Shown here: in pieces, positions 52,085 through 62,412 of the stretch | Numbering within the stretch: the first letter of the stretch is position 1 | Layout of the letters: each line of letters starts with the position of its first letter | Assembly (NCBI GenBank): GCA_019787685.1 | Contig: JAHNUO010000003.1 | Span: 496,001-560,000, forward strand | From: Chiua virens | Lineage: Eukaryota; Basidiomycota; Agaricomycetes; Boletales; Boletaceae | Direction: 5' to 3' | DNA: 64,000 nucleotides | Notes under the pieces: generated by a model | What the model saw: the letters and a program-made list of their open reading frames with translations, nothing else | What the model was told of the DNA's origin: nothing | Databases searched by the model: none | Translations under genes and position numbers: made by a program

Positions 52085-54197
52085 TCAAAACAACCAACCA
52101 ATCGTGGCCCATACAACGACCGCAGGCAACGCCACGCTCACGCAGTCGCTCGCAAACCGCCATATGGGTCCCCGTCCCTTCCGGTGACTACCCGGAGAGA
52201 CCGCCGACGACGCGCTCAACCAACTCCACCACGCTTTCCAATTCGGCGCGCCCAACGTCATCCGCCGACGCCGCCCCCGAAAGACAAACGACCACGAAAA
52301 CGACCGCCGGGCGCGTGGATGCTGCGACGAAGGCGGCGGGAGGAAATACGGCGCAGAGATGACACGATGGTGCGCACGTGGACGCTCAAAGTCGCGTGTG
52401 CTCCCATTGTCGTGCTCGTCCTGCCATCCGCCCCCATAGTGTAGCTCTCGTCGTGGGTGATAATGAGACGGGCTGATTGGGTCTTCTTCCACGTCGCCTT
52501 CGTCGCCGGATGGGAAGAGGGTGATCGGGCTGAGCAGTGGGGAGTCTTGGGGCGTGGAAACGGGCGTTGCGCGATATGATGGCACGGGCTTTGTGCTGGG
52601 GATTCGTGCAGAGAGAGGGATGGGCGCGGTGGGACTAGTTTGCATTCTGGACTTGAACGGGGTCCGAGTGGCCCATATGGCCGATTCGAGCTCGGGGAGA
52701 GCTGATGATCGCCTATGACGTGTCAATGACATCGACGAGAGATTCGAAGGCCGCCTTCCATGACGCAATGGACGGATGTTCAGGTATACCAGTAAGAGTG
52801 CCGTCAAAGCTAAGCAAGGAATATATATCGAGTGAAAGATCCGAAGTGTGTTGGGCAGTTGACACGGCACATCCGCAAAAGTTGGTCCACTAGAGGAAGT
52901 AGATGGAGGAACCAGTGAGAGGAGCTGAAAGCCTGGCCGACGGATGTGTTGACTCGGGGAGAATGATTTGACGGTCACCTCCCGAACAGTAGCGGGTAGC
53001 ATGTCGGAACCAAGCGTCTCGTGCGTGACTTCGCAATAGTCACGATTATCCGCGCTAGTCAAGTCATTGAAGCGGTTCGACCCCTCAACAAGCGTGAGCT
53101 CACCTGAACACAACAGAGGGTCGCAAAGTTTCCAACAGAAACTCAGTCGTCTGTTTGCCCAACATCGACTGATACCCATGCCCTGCCCCAGCCCGTATTG
53201 AACCCTTCTCACGTAACGGTCCGCAGGACTTGCTCGAGGGTCGGGAGAGAGGAATATGGCTGAGTAAGATCTTCGGCACCTCCACGAGGCCATCCTTATG
53301 ATCAGAGATCGACCGAACGAATTCGATCGGACCTCCCGGAATTGGAGTCCATTGATCGTAGGCCAGACCATGCGCATGACGGCGATAGTCTTCTTCCACA
53401 ATTCCCGGGGCGTTCAGCAACACGAACTGATGGCCTGCAATAGAGACGACTCGATCCAGCGGCCCAAAGTATTTCTCATAGAACCGACGAGCATCTTTGG
53501 AAAAGGAATCACCTAGCCTGTAAAATGTATCCATTTAACCTAGAACCAGTTTTCGGTGAGATGACCGAAACCCACCCTATATCACTGTTTCCCGGGGCCC
53601 AGTAGAACGACGTTGAGGCATCCCGAGGAAAAGTCGTTTCAAATGCGTGGTAGTACCGATCATACCTATGGCTCTTGAGTCAATATCAATATATAGCAGG
53701 TCGAAGGAACACGTCCACTGACGTGGACGAAATACGCACTCTGCTTCGCTCACGACATGTCGACTCGAGGCAAGCGTATCGCCGAGAAACATCACCACGT
53801 CTGGACGGAGACGCGACGCGACACTCCAACTCTTTCGCAAGTACGCTAAATCGGGATCGCGACCGAACCAGGAGTTTGGGGGTACGGAAGGATTTCGCAG
53901 TCGAACATCTGCAATGAGGAGGACTCGGGTGGGCGTCACGTCGGATTCCGAGCGAGTCTTGAATGATGCGCGTCAGTATACGAGGCTACAAGCCAGGCCC
54001 ACAGGAATGTCAGTTGATGGGCCACTCACGGACTGGACAACCTTGTCAGGCCATCTGCAGTTGGATAAACTATAGAAGAAAATCCCGAAATCGCACCAAA
54101 TGACCACAATGACCCAGAAGAAGCGAAGGGCAAGAATGATGGTGGGCTTGGAGAAGAGGCGTGACTTGTATAGACGTCTTTCATACAAGAAACTCAT
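52085..54197 (-). CDS. Cdc1/Ted1/PGAP5-type membrane metallophosphoesterase with altered metal-site motifs
   Basis: Start MSFLYERRLYKSRLFSKPT at 54197, then a transmembrane helix (IILALRFFWVIVVIWCDFGIF). The phosphoesterase part follows: RVLLIADVRLRNP, DVVMFLGDTL (GD motif), YWAPGNSDIGLGDSF, YEKYFGPLDRVVSIAGHQFV, LLNAPGIVEEDYRR, ILLSHIPLSRP (SH motif), then TSADNRDYCEVTH. Two C-terminal membrane segments flank a long S/P-rich loop (IYIPCLALTALLLVYLNI; CVSVALPAVVVWATIGWLF). Family members are ER/Golgi Mn-dependent enzymes that remodel the GPI glycan and help export GPI proteins. Family motifs GNHD and GDDHDYC appear here as GNSD and ADNRDYC, so either the lineage uses other ligands or the activity is changed. 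The GNSDIG motif spans a splice that I set by frame. About 620 aa. Confidence 0.8.
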
Positions 54198-55251
54198 TCT
54201 ACCTTACTACTTAGTAGTAGAAGAAAAGAGTAAGTACAAATTCATGTCATCATGCCTGCAGGCATTCATGACTCAAAAAAAATAAAATAGAAAAACAGAA
54301 CAAAACATTTGCATCTTCCACATTTACATCGTGATTACACCTCAGACACGGTCGAGTTTGCTCTGCAAACCCATTCGAAACTTATCTTACTAAATATTTT
54401 TCATAGAATGTCGAGTTTATTAGCCGGAAAAATGTAATTACAAATTAATAAGTCTCATAATGACAGTGTAACATAGTCAGCCATAAATTTAACTCATCTA
54501 TCATGCACTTACCATAGATACTGAAGAATTATCAAGTGTATACAACATATTCAGCATAAATAAAGCCAGAAATGTTTGATAATCATTATATAAGTGAGTT
54601 GTTCCAACATATTCCAAACTAATTGTGATGGCCAACCAATCAGCAATGAGAATGCTGCCAATATGTAGTCTATGATATGGTTCCTGGGCATAATTAATTT
54701 GCTTATTGTTTCAGAATTCAAAATGTGGTTATATTCTTTATGATATTTTGGATACAACTGCCAATCTAAATTAGAATATTTGATAGCCAATATTTTCAGG
54801 GATCAAATTTTATAACAAACCATAAATACCAAATAAATACTTTACTGCTCCAAATTCTGAAACACAAGGACAATTTATTACCCAATGAGTCATGGATTAG
54901 TTCAACAAGCAAGTCTGTCTGTCTCAGAGAGGTGTTACATTGTCAAAACTCAAATAGACCTTTCATTCCACCCCAATAGTGTCATTATACTTTTAAATAT
55001 TTTCATTTGCTGTCCCCTCCAGCACCTCAATCTTGCATGCCAGTGCATTCTAGAGTGGGTAAGTGCAACAGTTTCTTAAATTGCTGATAATAAAGTCTGA
55101 CTGCCCCCATAACCTGAGGACCCACTGGCAGCCTGGGCAATCTGACTATGTGACTTTCAAACTTTGAATTGGACTTGAGAGATTTACTTTATATAGATTG
55201 CACTTCCTATTGCCATTGCTTAAATGCTTTACTTGTTTGAATTTGGGTGCT
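54198..55251. other. AT-rich, CpG-poor DNA at the left side of the repeat island
   Basis: Composition changes sharply right of the phosphoesterase start: long A/T runs and almost no CG dinucleotides. No gene is seen. It looks like old mobile DNA worn down by mutation. Confidence 0.5.
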
Positions 55252-56403
55252 TGTTAGATACTGTGCAACTTGGAGGTAGCCAACTCCGGATCTCCAGAGT
55301 TGTAGCATCGGATGGGACTTGGCTTCACCATATGTGGTGTGCCCTTGTCACAGTCTGTCCCTGTATTTTGGATGTGCGGAGAATGGAGGTAGATGTAAGA
55401 CTCAACACATAAAGTGGAGTTGAGCAGAGTAGAGACTGTCAAGGTCTTCTTGGAGTGTTGTCATATACCGCTCCGTTCTCCGTTCCTCCGGATACAACTC
55501 CGTACCTCTTAGACGATAACTCCAGGTCGATCTCCCTCAGGACGCAACTCCGCGATCCCGGACCTCCGTTACGTATATATGTTTCCTCTTTTATTTTAGT
55601 ACATAACCTGTGTCTCGCTTATGAGCACAGCTCCGGCTTTCTCAGTACCCAACTTACCTCCGGCTATGTAGTTTCCCGATCTTCCGTCTTACTCAGTTCT
55701 TACCAACTCCGTTACTAATCTCCATTCCACTCCAAGTATATAAACTGTAGTACCCCGACTGTGTACCCTTAGTCTGAATATTAGTTTATTGTACGACTCA
55801 CTCCGAACACTCCGTAAGACCTTGACAGTCTTTACTCCGCTCGACTCCACTTTATGTGTTGAGTCATATATCTACCTCCGTTCTCCGCACGTCCGAAATA
55901 TAGGGACAGACTGTGACAAGGGCGCACCACATACGGTGAAGCCAAGTCCCGTCTGACGCTACAACTCCGGAGATCCAGAGTTGGCTACCTCCGAGTCGCA
56001 CGGTCTCTAACAAGTGTTCAGAGTGAGTTGTACAAATAAACTAATATTCAGACAGAAGTTACAATCAAAGTAACTACAGTTTATATACTTGGAGGAAACA
56101 TAATGATTAGTCATGGAGTAAGGAGATGAATAATACAGAGAAACGGAGAATGACTAATTCTGAGTAAGACGGGAGATCGGGAAATGAGATACTAGTAGCT
56201 GGAGGTAAGTCAGGTACTGAGGAAGCCAGAGCTGTGCTCATAAGCAAGACACAAGTTATGTACTAAAACAAAAGAGGAAACATATATACATAATGAAGGT
56301 CCAGGGTCATGGAGTTGCATCCTGAGGGAGATCGACCTGGAGTTATCATCTAAGAGAGTCAGAGTTATATCCAGAGGAATGGAGAACGGAGTGGTATATG
56401 ACA
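55252..56403 (-). mobile_element. Old solo LTR (copy C), interrupted by a younger LTR
   Basis: The two halves 55252-55458 and 56018-56403 together make a diverged copy of the same LTR, beginning TGTTAGATAC as written on + and ending TATATGACA. By the orientation of its TATA stretch it reads leftward. It has lost most CG dinucleotides compared with copies A and B (for example CCGG becoming CCAG or TTGG). No target duplication is visible at its outer ends (GTGCT against AATGG), as expected for an old insertion. Copy A sits inside it. Confidence 0.8.
55454..56017 (+). mobile_element. Young solo LTR (copy A) nested in copy C, with 5-bp target duplication AGTGT
   Basis: The element is 55459-56012 (554 bp), beginning TGTCATATACCG and ending TCTCTAACA, the TG..CA ends of a retrotransposon LTR. 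The bases AGTGT stand directly on both sides (55454-55458 and 56013-56017), a perfect target-site duplication. TATATAAAC lies about half-way, giving the rightward reading sense. No gag-pol remains, so it is a solo LTR left by recombination. It is about 96% identical to copy B reversed. Confidence 0.92.
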
Positions 56404-56615
56404 AATGGCAGTGGATGATGATGAAGAAGAAATGAGTAAGCACTCAGGTTGAACTGAAGTGAAGGTAACAGGCAGAGTATGGAGGAGCATAGTGAGATAC
56501 CTGGAGTATTGAGCATAGTGAAGTAGTACAAGTTAAAGAAAAGAAAGAATTGTAACAATATCTAGTGGTGGTTGTTTGAGTTATTGCAGCCACTGGATAC
56601 TTGGTACTTTTGTGG

Positions 56616-57180
56616 TTATGTGTTAGGGACCGTGCGACTCGGAGGTAGCCAACTCCGGATCTCCGGAGTTGTAGCGTTGGACGGGACTTGGCTTCACCGT
56701 ATGTGGTGCGCCCTTGTTACAGTCTGTCCCTATATTTTGGACATGCGGAGAACAGAGGTAGATATATGACTCAACACATAAAGTGGAGTCGAGCGGAGTA
56801 AAGACCGTCAAGGTCTTACGGAGTGTTCGGAGTGAGTCGTACAAATAAACTAATATTCAGACTAAGGGTACACAGTCGGGGTACTACAGTTTATATACTC
56901 GGAGTGGAATGGAGATTAGTAACGGAGTTGGTAAGAACTGAGTAAGACGGAAGATTGGGAAACTACATAGCCGGAGGTAAGTCGGGTACTGAGAAAGCCA
57001 GAGCTGTGCTCATAAGCGAGACACAGGTTATGTACTAATATAAAAGAGGAAACATATATACGTAACGGAGGTCCGGGGTCGCGGAGTTGCGTCCTGAGGG
57101 AGATCGACCCGGAGTTATCGTCTAAGAGAAACGGAGTTATATCCGGAGGAACAGAGAACGGAGCGGTATATGACATTATG
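56616..57180 (-). mobile_element. Young solo LTR (copy B) with 5-bp target duplication TTATG
   Basis: The element is 56621-57175 (555 bp). As written it begins TGTTAGGGACCG and ends GTATATGACA; read leftward it matches copy A. TTATG stands on both sides (56616-56620 and 57176-57180), a perfect target-site duplication. It keeps most of its CG dinucleotides, so it is young. No internal coding part is left. Confidence 0.92.
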
Positions 57181-57889
57181 CCAGGCCCTATCCAGGACTA
57201 TTGTAACATAAGGCCCATCAGGTATTTTAGTAGGCTAGAAAATGCTAGTAATTTTCTTGACTTAGTACAATATAGAATAGATATTCTATATGATCTCATT
57301 TCATCCTTACTGATGAATCACCATCACTAATTACCTTATTCCTATTTGATATATACTTTATATCATCATTCTCATTTTATTTCCTTCTTGATTCTTTCAA
57401 GCTCATATGTTTGTTTAAACCAGGCCAAAAATTTGGTGCACACAAAATGAAAAATATAGGAATACTATTTTTCAGCTTCTTTTAACTTTCTGAAGCAGAG
57501 CTTTGATTGTTTGAGTTTAATTTTATTTATATGTACAAGACTAATTAGTTAGTTTGGCTGACTTGATGCACCTTTGCCAGCTACACCCCCTTTTCTCTCT
57601 CTTTGCTTGGCAGGACTTTAGGAGTACAGCCTGTAAAAGTAAGATGGACATGGGATTCCTCTTCATCATCCTTCTCATTGTCTTGCCAGGTGTGTTGTTT
57701 ACTTTACTTCCTCATTTCACTTTCTTATTGTCTCACCAGCACACTATACTTGACTGTTTTTCTGCTAGGCTCATGTATTTAGTTCACTCAAAATCCTACC
57801 TAGATTGCCAGGGCCACACAACCCATATTTTGCTGGCTTCACATCTTGGTACAATCTCAGTCTCAAAAGTATTAACCACAACTGTACTC
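57181..57889. other. AT-rich, CpG-poor DNA at the right side of the repeat island
   Basis: Same character as 54.2-55.2 kb: A/T-rich, no coding signal that I can support. A 116-codon open frame at 57554-57904 (+) overlaps the 3' flank of the duplicated segment and is probably chance. Confidence 0.45.
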
Positions 57890-57891
57890 CC

Positions 57892-58842
57892 ATCCCACAT
57901 GTAATTTTATTGAAAATTTCATGCAAAGCTGGCCAAAATAAACAAACAGCATCTAGCATAGCTGCTAACAGAAGGAGCAGCAACTCCACCCATGCCAGTG
58001 GAACTCACAACTTGGAGGTGGAGTCAACCTCCTGGATGTTGGAAGGCATATGACCATCTGTTCAGATTCATGAGACTATCATATGGACAGAACCAGTCAT
58101 AACACAGACCAGTGAAAGAGGAACCACACTTGGATTGAACCACAGCTTGGTCACCAGATAAGAGTGAAGGGAAGCTATTGGATGCAATTGTGTATCCAGC
58201 CTTTGAGCAGTTGGAGCAAGTTACATTCTGCGGAATGATAATATTCACTCCGGACTTGACCTGTGTGATTAAGCCAACAATATCATTTATGGAAAGCGTA
58301 GTTCCATTCCACGATTGAACATCATTAAGCAGTTCAGTCACACAAAGGGCGTTTGAAGAGATACTGCAACAATGTTATGATGGCTGAGGGCAGAGAATGC
58401 AGCTAACAGGAAAACTCACTCATTCAGGCATACAATCCGTCGAACAGTTGGGTAGGCAGCTTGGACAATAGGCGTGAGTGCATTGGGGTCAGTCGGCAGA
58501 CCGAAGCGAGTGAGATCGCTGGAACAACCATTTGTGATGCTCGTAACAACGGTCTGGAGAGTAGAGCTACTGCATAGTTCCCTGGTTACACATTCCAGTC
58601 AACCAAGAGTTAACAGTCGGGACGACGGAAGTGGTGGGGTTGGATAGAGCAAGGGGTGCAAGGAGAAAAAAATCGAGGCAAGTGGTATCGAGTGCGACCC
58701 CAAATAGGGCGGAAGAACATGGACTTGAGAGACTAAGCGGAACAAGAATGAGTAGCGAAAAGCGTAAGCCCTGGTGCGCAACTTACGACTGAGTCGCGGC
58801 GAGACCAGCGCCGGCGATGAGAAGAGCGGACCGTACGAACAT
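57892..58842 (-). pseudogene. Broken second copy of the DUF7729-like secreted-protein gene
   Basis: The whole gene at 18.07-19.02 kb is present again in reverse orientation, including intron positions and promoter. The start is MFVRSALLIAGAGLAATQS (58842), exon 2 keeps TSVVPTVNSWLTGMCNQG, and exon 3 keeps LNDVQSWNGTTLSIN and TCSNCSKAGYTIAS. Two lesions are visible: one extra base near 58577-58582 shifts the frame and brings a TAG in exon 2, and in the last exon the frame stops at ...STSKL, losing the S/T tail and the hydrophobic GPI signal, whose remnant still lies downstream (to about 57905). Homology runs from about 57890 to about 59100, so about 250 bp of promoter with the TATA box came along. 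Confidence 0.88.
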
Positions 58843-58935
58843 GACAGGTAAGTTAAGTTAAACAAGAATGAAAAGAGAATGTTGTTGAAAAGGGAACAAG
58901 AGAGGAGTGGGTACGCGCATTTGTGTCACTCTCCA

Positions 58936-58943
58936 CTTATAAT
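58936..58943 (-). promoter_or_regulatory. Relict TATA box of the pseudogene copy
   Basis: Read leftward, CATTATAAGTGG stands about 95 bp before the pseudogene ATG at the same distance as in the intact gene. Confidence 0.55.
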
Positions 58944-59099
58944 GTCCTGTCAGGGGCCCCGGGATCAACTGCGAGAATTGGTGGAGACAACGCAACACGT
59001 TGCCATTTGTTGTACAGTCGTCACAAGGTCGAACCGGAGGGCAATGTCCACAGCCAACGACTGATTGGAGCTAGCCCTAACAAATTGCACGCTAAATCT

Positions 59100-59504
59100 G
59101 CGTAAGTACCTTACCAGAGTCTGAGCCGCTAGCGGCCAGAATCGCTGAAAATGGAGGCGTTCAATCAGGGTACTTGAAAACTCCATTCCTAGTCTCTGTG
59201 CAGTGCGTCTGAAACAAGAATGTTCAAGCTACAACCCTCGACCAACAATACTCTTGTAAGTTGTTGAAACGTTAAGAGTGAAGTCATGTGGTTGAATGTG
59301 GAATACGTACACAATGAAACCGGTCCTCACTGAGGGCCTGCCTGGTGACCCTGGAGTTGAGTCCCTTCAATGTCGTTAGTAGACTCTCTACCGACAAGAG
59401 CCATTCATTTTTCTACCTTCTTTCACGAGTTTTTCCAAACTATATTTCTTGGCTCTTCATCAATTTAGTTCTATCTCTGTGTTATCGGACCGGATGCGCG
59501 AAAC
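59100..59504. other. Spacer between two duplicated fragments
   Basis: No gene recognised. The left border is the end of the DUF7729-gene duplication and the right border the start of the BSD-gene fragment. Confidence 0.4.
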
Positions 59505-59850
59505 TGCACTTGGATCTCGGGATCAATCGACTACTGCTACTTCAACCGCGTCTCCGTACGTCGACCCGAAGTAGGCCCATCCACCTCCTCGCCGCAGCCA
59601 ACCCACGCACATCCAATATCTGCCTTATCCCACACGACAGGGACATCCTCTTCCGGCGGGATCATCTTGACAGCTTCCCGGGCACATCCCCAGCTTCTCA
59701 CATCGCCTCACGCAGCGGCGCCTTGCTCTTGTGCACATATTCCCCCGCCTGCGTGCGCGCGACACCCTGCACGCGGTGAAACTCGGCCGAGAGCGTGCTC
59801 CCCAGCTGTGCAAGATCGAGGTATTGTGCGTGCTTGATGCTGTCGGTTCC
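59505..59850 (-). pseudogene. Truncated copy of the neighbouring BSD-domain gene
   Basis: This stretch repeats part of the BSD gene exon at about 61330-61730 in the same orientation. Shared blocks include CACACGACAGGGACATC, TCTTCCGGCGGGATCA, TTGACAGCTTCCCGG and GCGTGCTTGATGCTGTCGG. By eye identity is about 80-85%, with several deletions, for example of the run that encodes GKGKGKGK in the intact gene. It has no start, no BSD motif and no acidic tail, so it is a non-functional fragment. Confidence 0.85.
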
Positions 59851-60613
59851 TCGACGAGGCTCTCAAGGTTGGTGTTGACATTCATGATGTCTCGGTGATT
59901 AATCATGAGAACGCTAGGCAATCGACAATAAACCAAGTACCGTCTTTTGGGCGTCGTTGAGTAACTCTCTGGAGAAGTACACGCACGACGCTGCCCAAGG
60001 TACAGCCTTGTCGAGAGGAACTGACCACAAGCATAGGTTCAAGTTTCCTACTTGCAGCAAACGCTGATCTCTGGTTATCCAAAGTTGCTACGATTCAATT
60101 CCACGAGTTCTTTGCGAGCATACGGACACCCTTGTCGGTCCTGAGTTGTCTCCAGTTGTCTTTGTAACGTCGCCGACGGCAACACCAAGTCCCTCCTACT
60201 TCGGGCACTTTCAACGTTTGAAGTCCGCTATGTCCTCTCGTTCGTCTGCGCGGACTGAACGGGACAGTTGCCCAAGCCTTTTCCGGCGGTTCTTGCGTGC
60301 CTCCTGATGCCAACGAAGGCAATAGTATCGTGCGCACCGTCACCAACGAGTTCGACGTTTCGATCCCCTCTTAATGCAAGCAGTAGCCAAGAACGACGAC
60401 GAGTCTCGACAGCGTGGCTACCGAGTTCGATGGATTAGTGAGTGCTTGACTTTGTGATGTCGCTGACTTTGATCACAGATAGCTCCGGCCTGTCGAGCAG
60501 AGGCTGCAGGAGAAGTGCTAACGGTATCGTCATTTGGGATAACATAGCCATGATATGATGGTCGAACAAAATTTGAATTACGGGTTACCCAAATACTCTT
60601 CATTACGAACTAC
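59851..60613. other. Spacer with a short coding-like plus-strand tail
   Basis: No full gene. At about 60240-60373 (+) a frame reads LRGLNGTVAQAFSGG, then CVPPDANEGNSIVRTVTN, ending FDVSIPS and a stop. It looks like the end of a former exon, but I do not recognise the family and see no upstream exons. Confidence 0.35.
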
Positions 60614-62238
60614 TCACTCCCAGTCACTGTCCTCTCCTCCTCCCTCCTCGTCCTCCTCTTCCTCCTCTTCCTCGTCCTCCTCTTCGTCCTCTTCTGCTTC
60701 AGCTGCACCTGTATTACTAGCATTTTCAGGGACAACATGATAACTGTCTTCACTGCTTTCCCTAGGACTCTGTGCGTGCGACGATGGTAACGAGACAACA
60801 TCCGACGTAGATGTCGTCCTGGGAGGCGCGAGCGTACGCTGCGATGACCCCAATGCCTCGGCCGTTTCCTTGGCGTCACTGGCAGAGACAGACTCGTCCT
60901 CGTCATCCTCCCAACTAAAGTCGTCTTCGTTCTCCGCAGTCGCTGTGCCGCTCTACATTAGAAATGTTGTTTCGAAATCACACGTAGTAAAATTACCTTG
61001 CAATAACGCTTTACGTCTGCATTCCTCCACCTCGATCTGGTGCACTCGGAAAAAGTATCTCACCCAGAAGACTTCTTCGGGCATGACCGACGGCACTGGT
61101 GTAATCGTCAATGATTAATCTTTGATATGCAAGTGAAAAATCATACCAAGTGCATCGAGTGTAGCTTGCAACGCCGCACCGTCCAAGGGATCGCCCAATG
61201 CCTCTGCGATATGCTCCCCCCATGCATTGCTGCCGAATCCTTGCCCGCTTGCCTCACTGGAATCCGCCCACGCCAGATAAGCTTCCTTGGACGTATCGAC
61301 AGCAGGATCCACCTTGATAATCTCGGGATTGCCCCTCAACTGCTTCAACAACGACTCGGCGCGTGTCGCCACTCTCCGCACATCCTCCGACACACGACCC
61401 GAAGCAGGTCTATCCACCTCCTTCCCCTTCCCCTTTCCTTTCCCCGCCGACGTATCCGCAGCAGCCAATCCAGGCAACATCCAAATATCCGCCCCGTCCC
61501 ACACGACAGGGACATCTCCCGCCCCCTCTTCCGGCGGGATCACCTTGACAGCTTCCCGGAGCACATCCCCAGCCTCTCGCATCGCCTCACGCAGCAGCGT
61601 CTCGCTCTTGTGCACATACTCCCCCGCCTGCGCGCGCGTGACACCTTGCACGCGGTAAAACTCGGCTGAGAGCGTGCTCCCAAGCTGTGCGAGATCGAGC
61701 TGTTGCGCGTGCTTGATGCTGTCGGGAAGCTGTGCCTGAACGGCCGACACGATGTTGGGCGGGATCGACGACTGGAGACGCGCGAAGAAGGATTGGGCGG
61801 TGGCCGTCTCAGGTGAGGAGGTTGCATCGCTACTGGCAGGCGGCGTGTGGTCTGCAATGGGCGTGCCCGCAGATGCCTCGGCGTCGCTCTCAGGCTCTTC
61901 CTCGTTGTCTTTTGACGTGTGTTCGTACGCTTCAGAGGGGTTCGGTTGGGTTTCCGTAATAGTTAATTTCTCGATTTCGCGTTGGGCTTGGGTGACGACT
62001 TCACCCAGATCCCGCCGTGCGGTCACGATTGCGGCTTCGCTCTATGGCCGACAGCAACATTAGGATATGGTTGGAGCAATGACGACTTTGGGCATACCTG
62101 TTTCCTAAACCCTCCCCAGAAACGCCCGAGCTGTCCAATGACCTGCGAGACCTCTTCATTGAGACTTTGTTCGGGCTGTCGCTCACTAGGAGTGGTCGAA
62201 CCTGTCCCCGTTATGCCGTAGGTATCAAGAAAGTTCAT
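60614..62238 (-). CDS. BSD-domain protein with acidic tail
   Basis: Start MNFLDTYGITGTGSTTPSER at 62238; helices with VSQVIGQLGRFWGGFRKQ and ARRDLGEVVTQAQREIEKL follow, then an acidic S/T-rich linker, a coiled region (LQSSIPPNIVSAVQAQLPDS; LSAEFYRVQGVTRAQAGEYV) and a GKGKGKGKEVDR run. The BSD domain is near 61280-61020 (SKEAYLAWADSSEASG, DPLDGAALQATLDALVP, MPEEVFWVRYFFRVHQIEVE) with its diagnostic FW.RYFF motif. The end is a long E/D-rich tail with E/D runs of ten or more and SDWE at 60614. Three or four introns. BSD proteins of this type (Dos2-like in fission yeast) are linked to chromatin and heterochromatin or to transcription; the exact role is not clear from sequence. A damaged fragment lies 1.5 kb downstream. 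About 470 aa. Confidence 0.82.
60640..60715 (-). repeat. GAA/GAG-type trinucleotide run encoding an acidic tail
   Basis: A CTC/CTT-rich plus-strand run that, read leftward, encodes the E/D-rich tail of the BSD protein. Length polymorphism in such runs is common and keeps the frame. Confidence 0.7.
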
Positions 62239-62412
62239 GATGGTAGAGCAAGACGGTAGTATTGGACAATCAAGGCGAGCGTTGCAAGAATGTCCTTAAC
62301 CCAAATCAGGCAACGCTTTGGAAACATGAAAACATTGGCCTGCTAATTTCACATGAATACTACCAACGTACTCGTACATCCAACTACTTCAGAGACCGTA
62401 ACAGCAGTCAAT

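Noticed and set aside
52184..52444. Arg/Pro-rich plus-strand frame
   Set aside because: Antisense to the C-terminal exon of the phosphoesterase gene.
55455..55718. 87-codon open frame that recurs at 56916-57176 on the other strand
   Set aside because: The frame is inside the two solo LTRs and recurs only because the LTR is repeated; it is not a conserved small gene.
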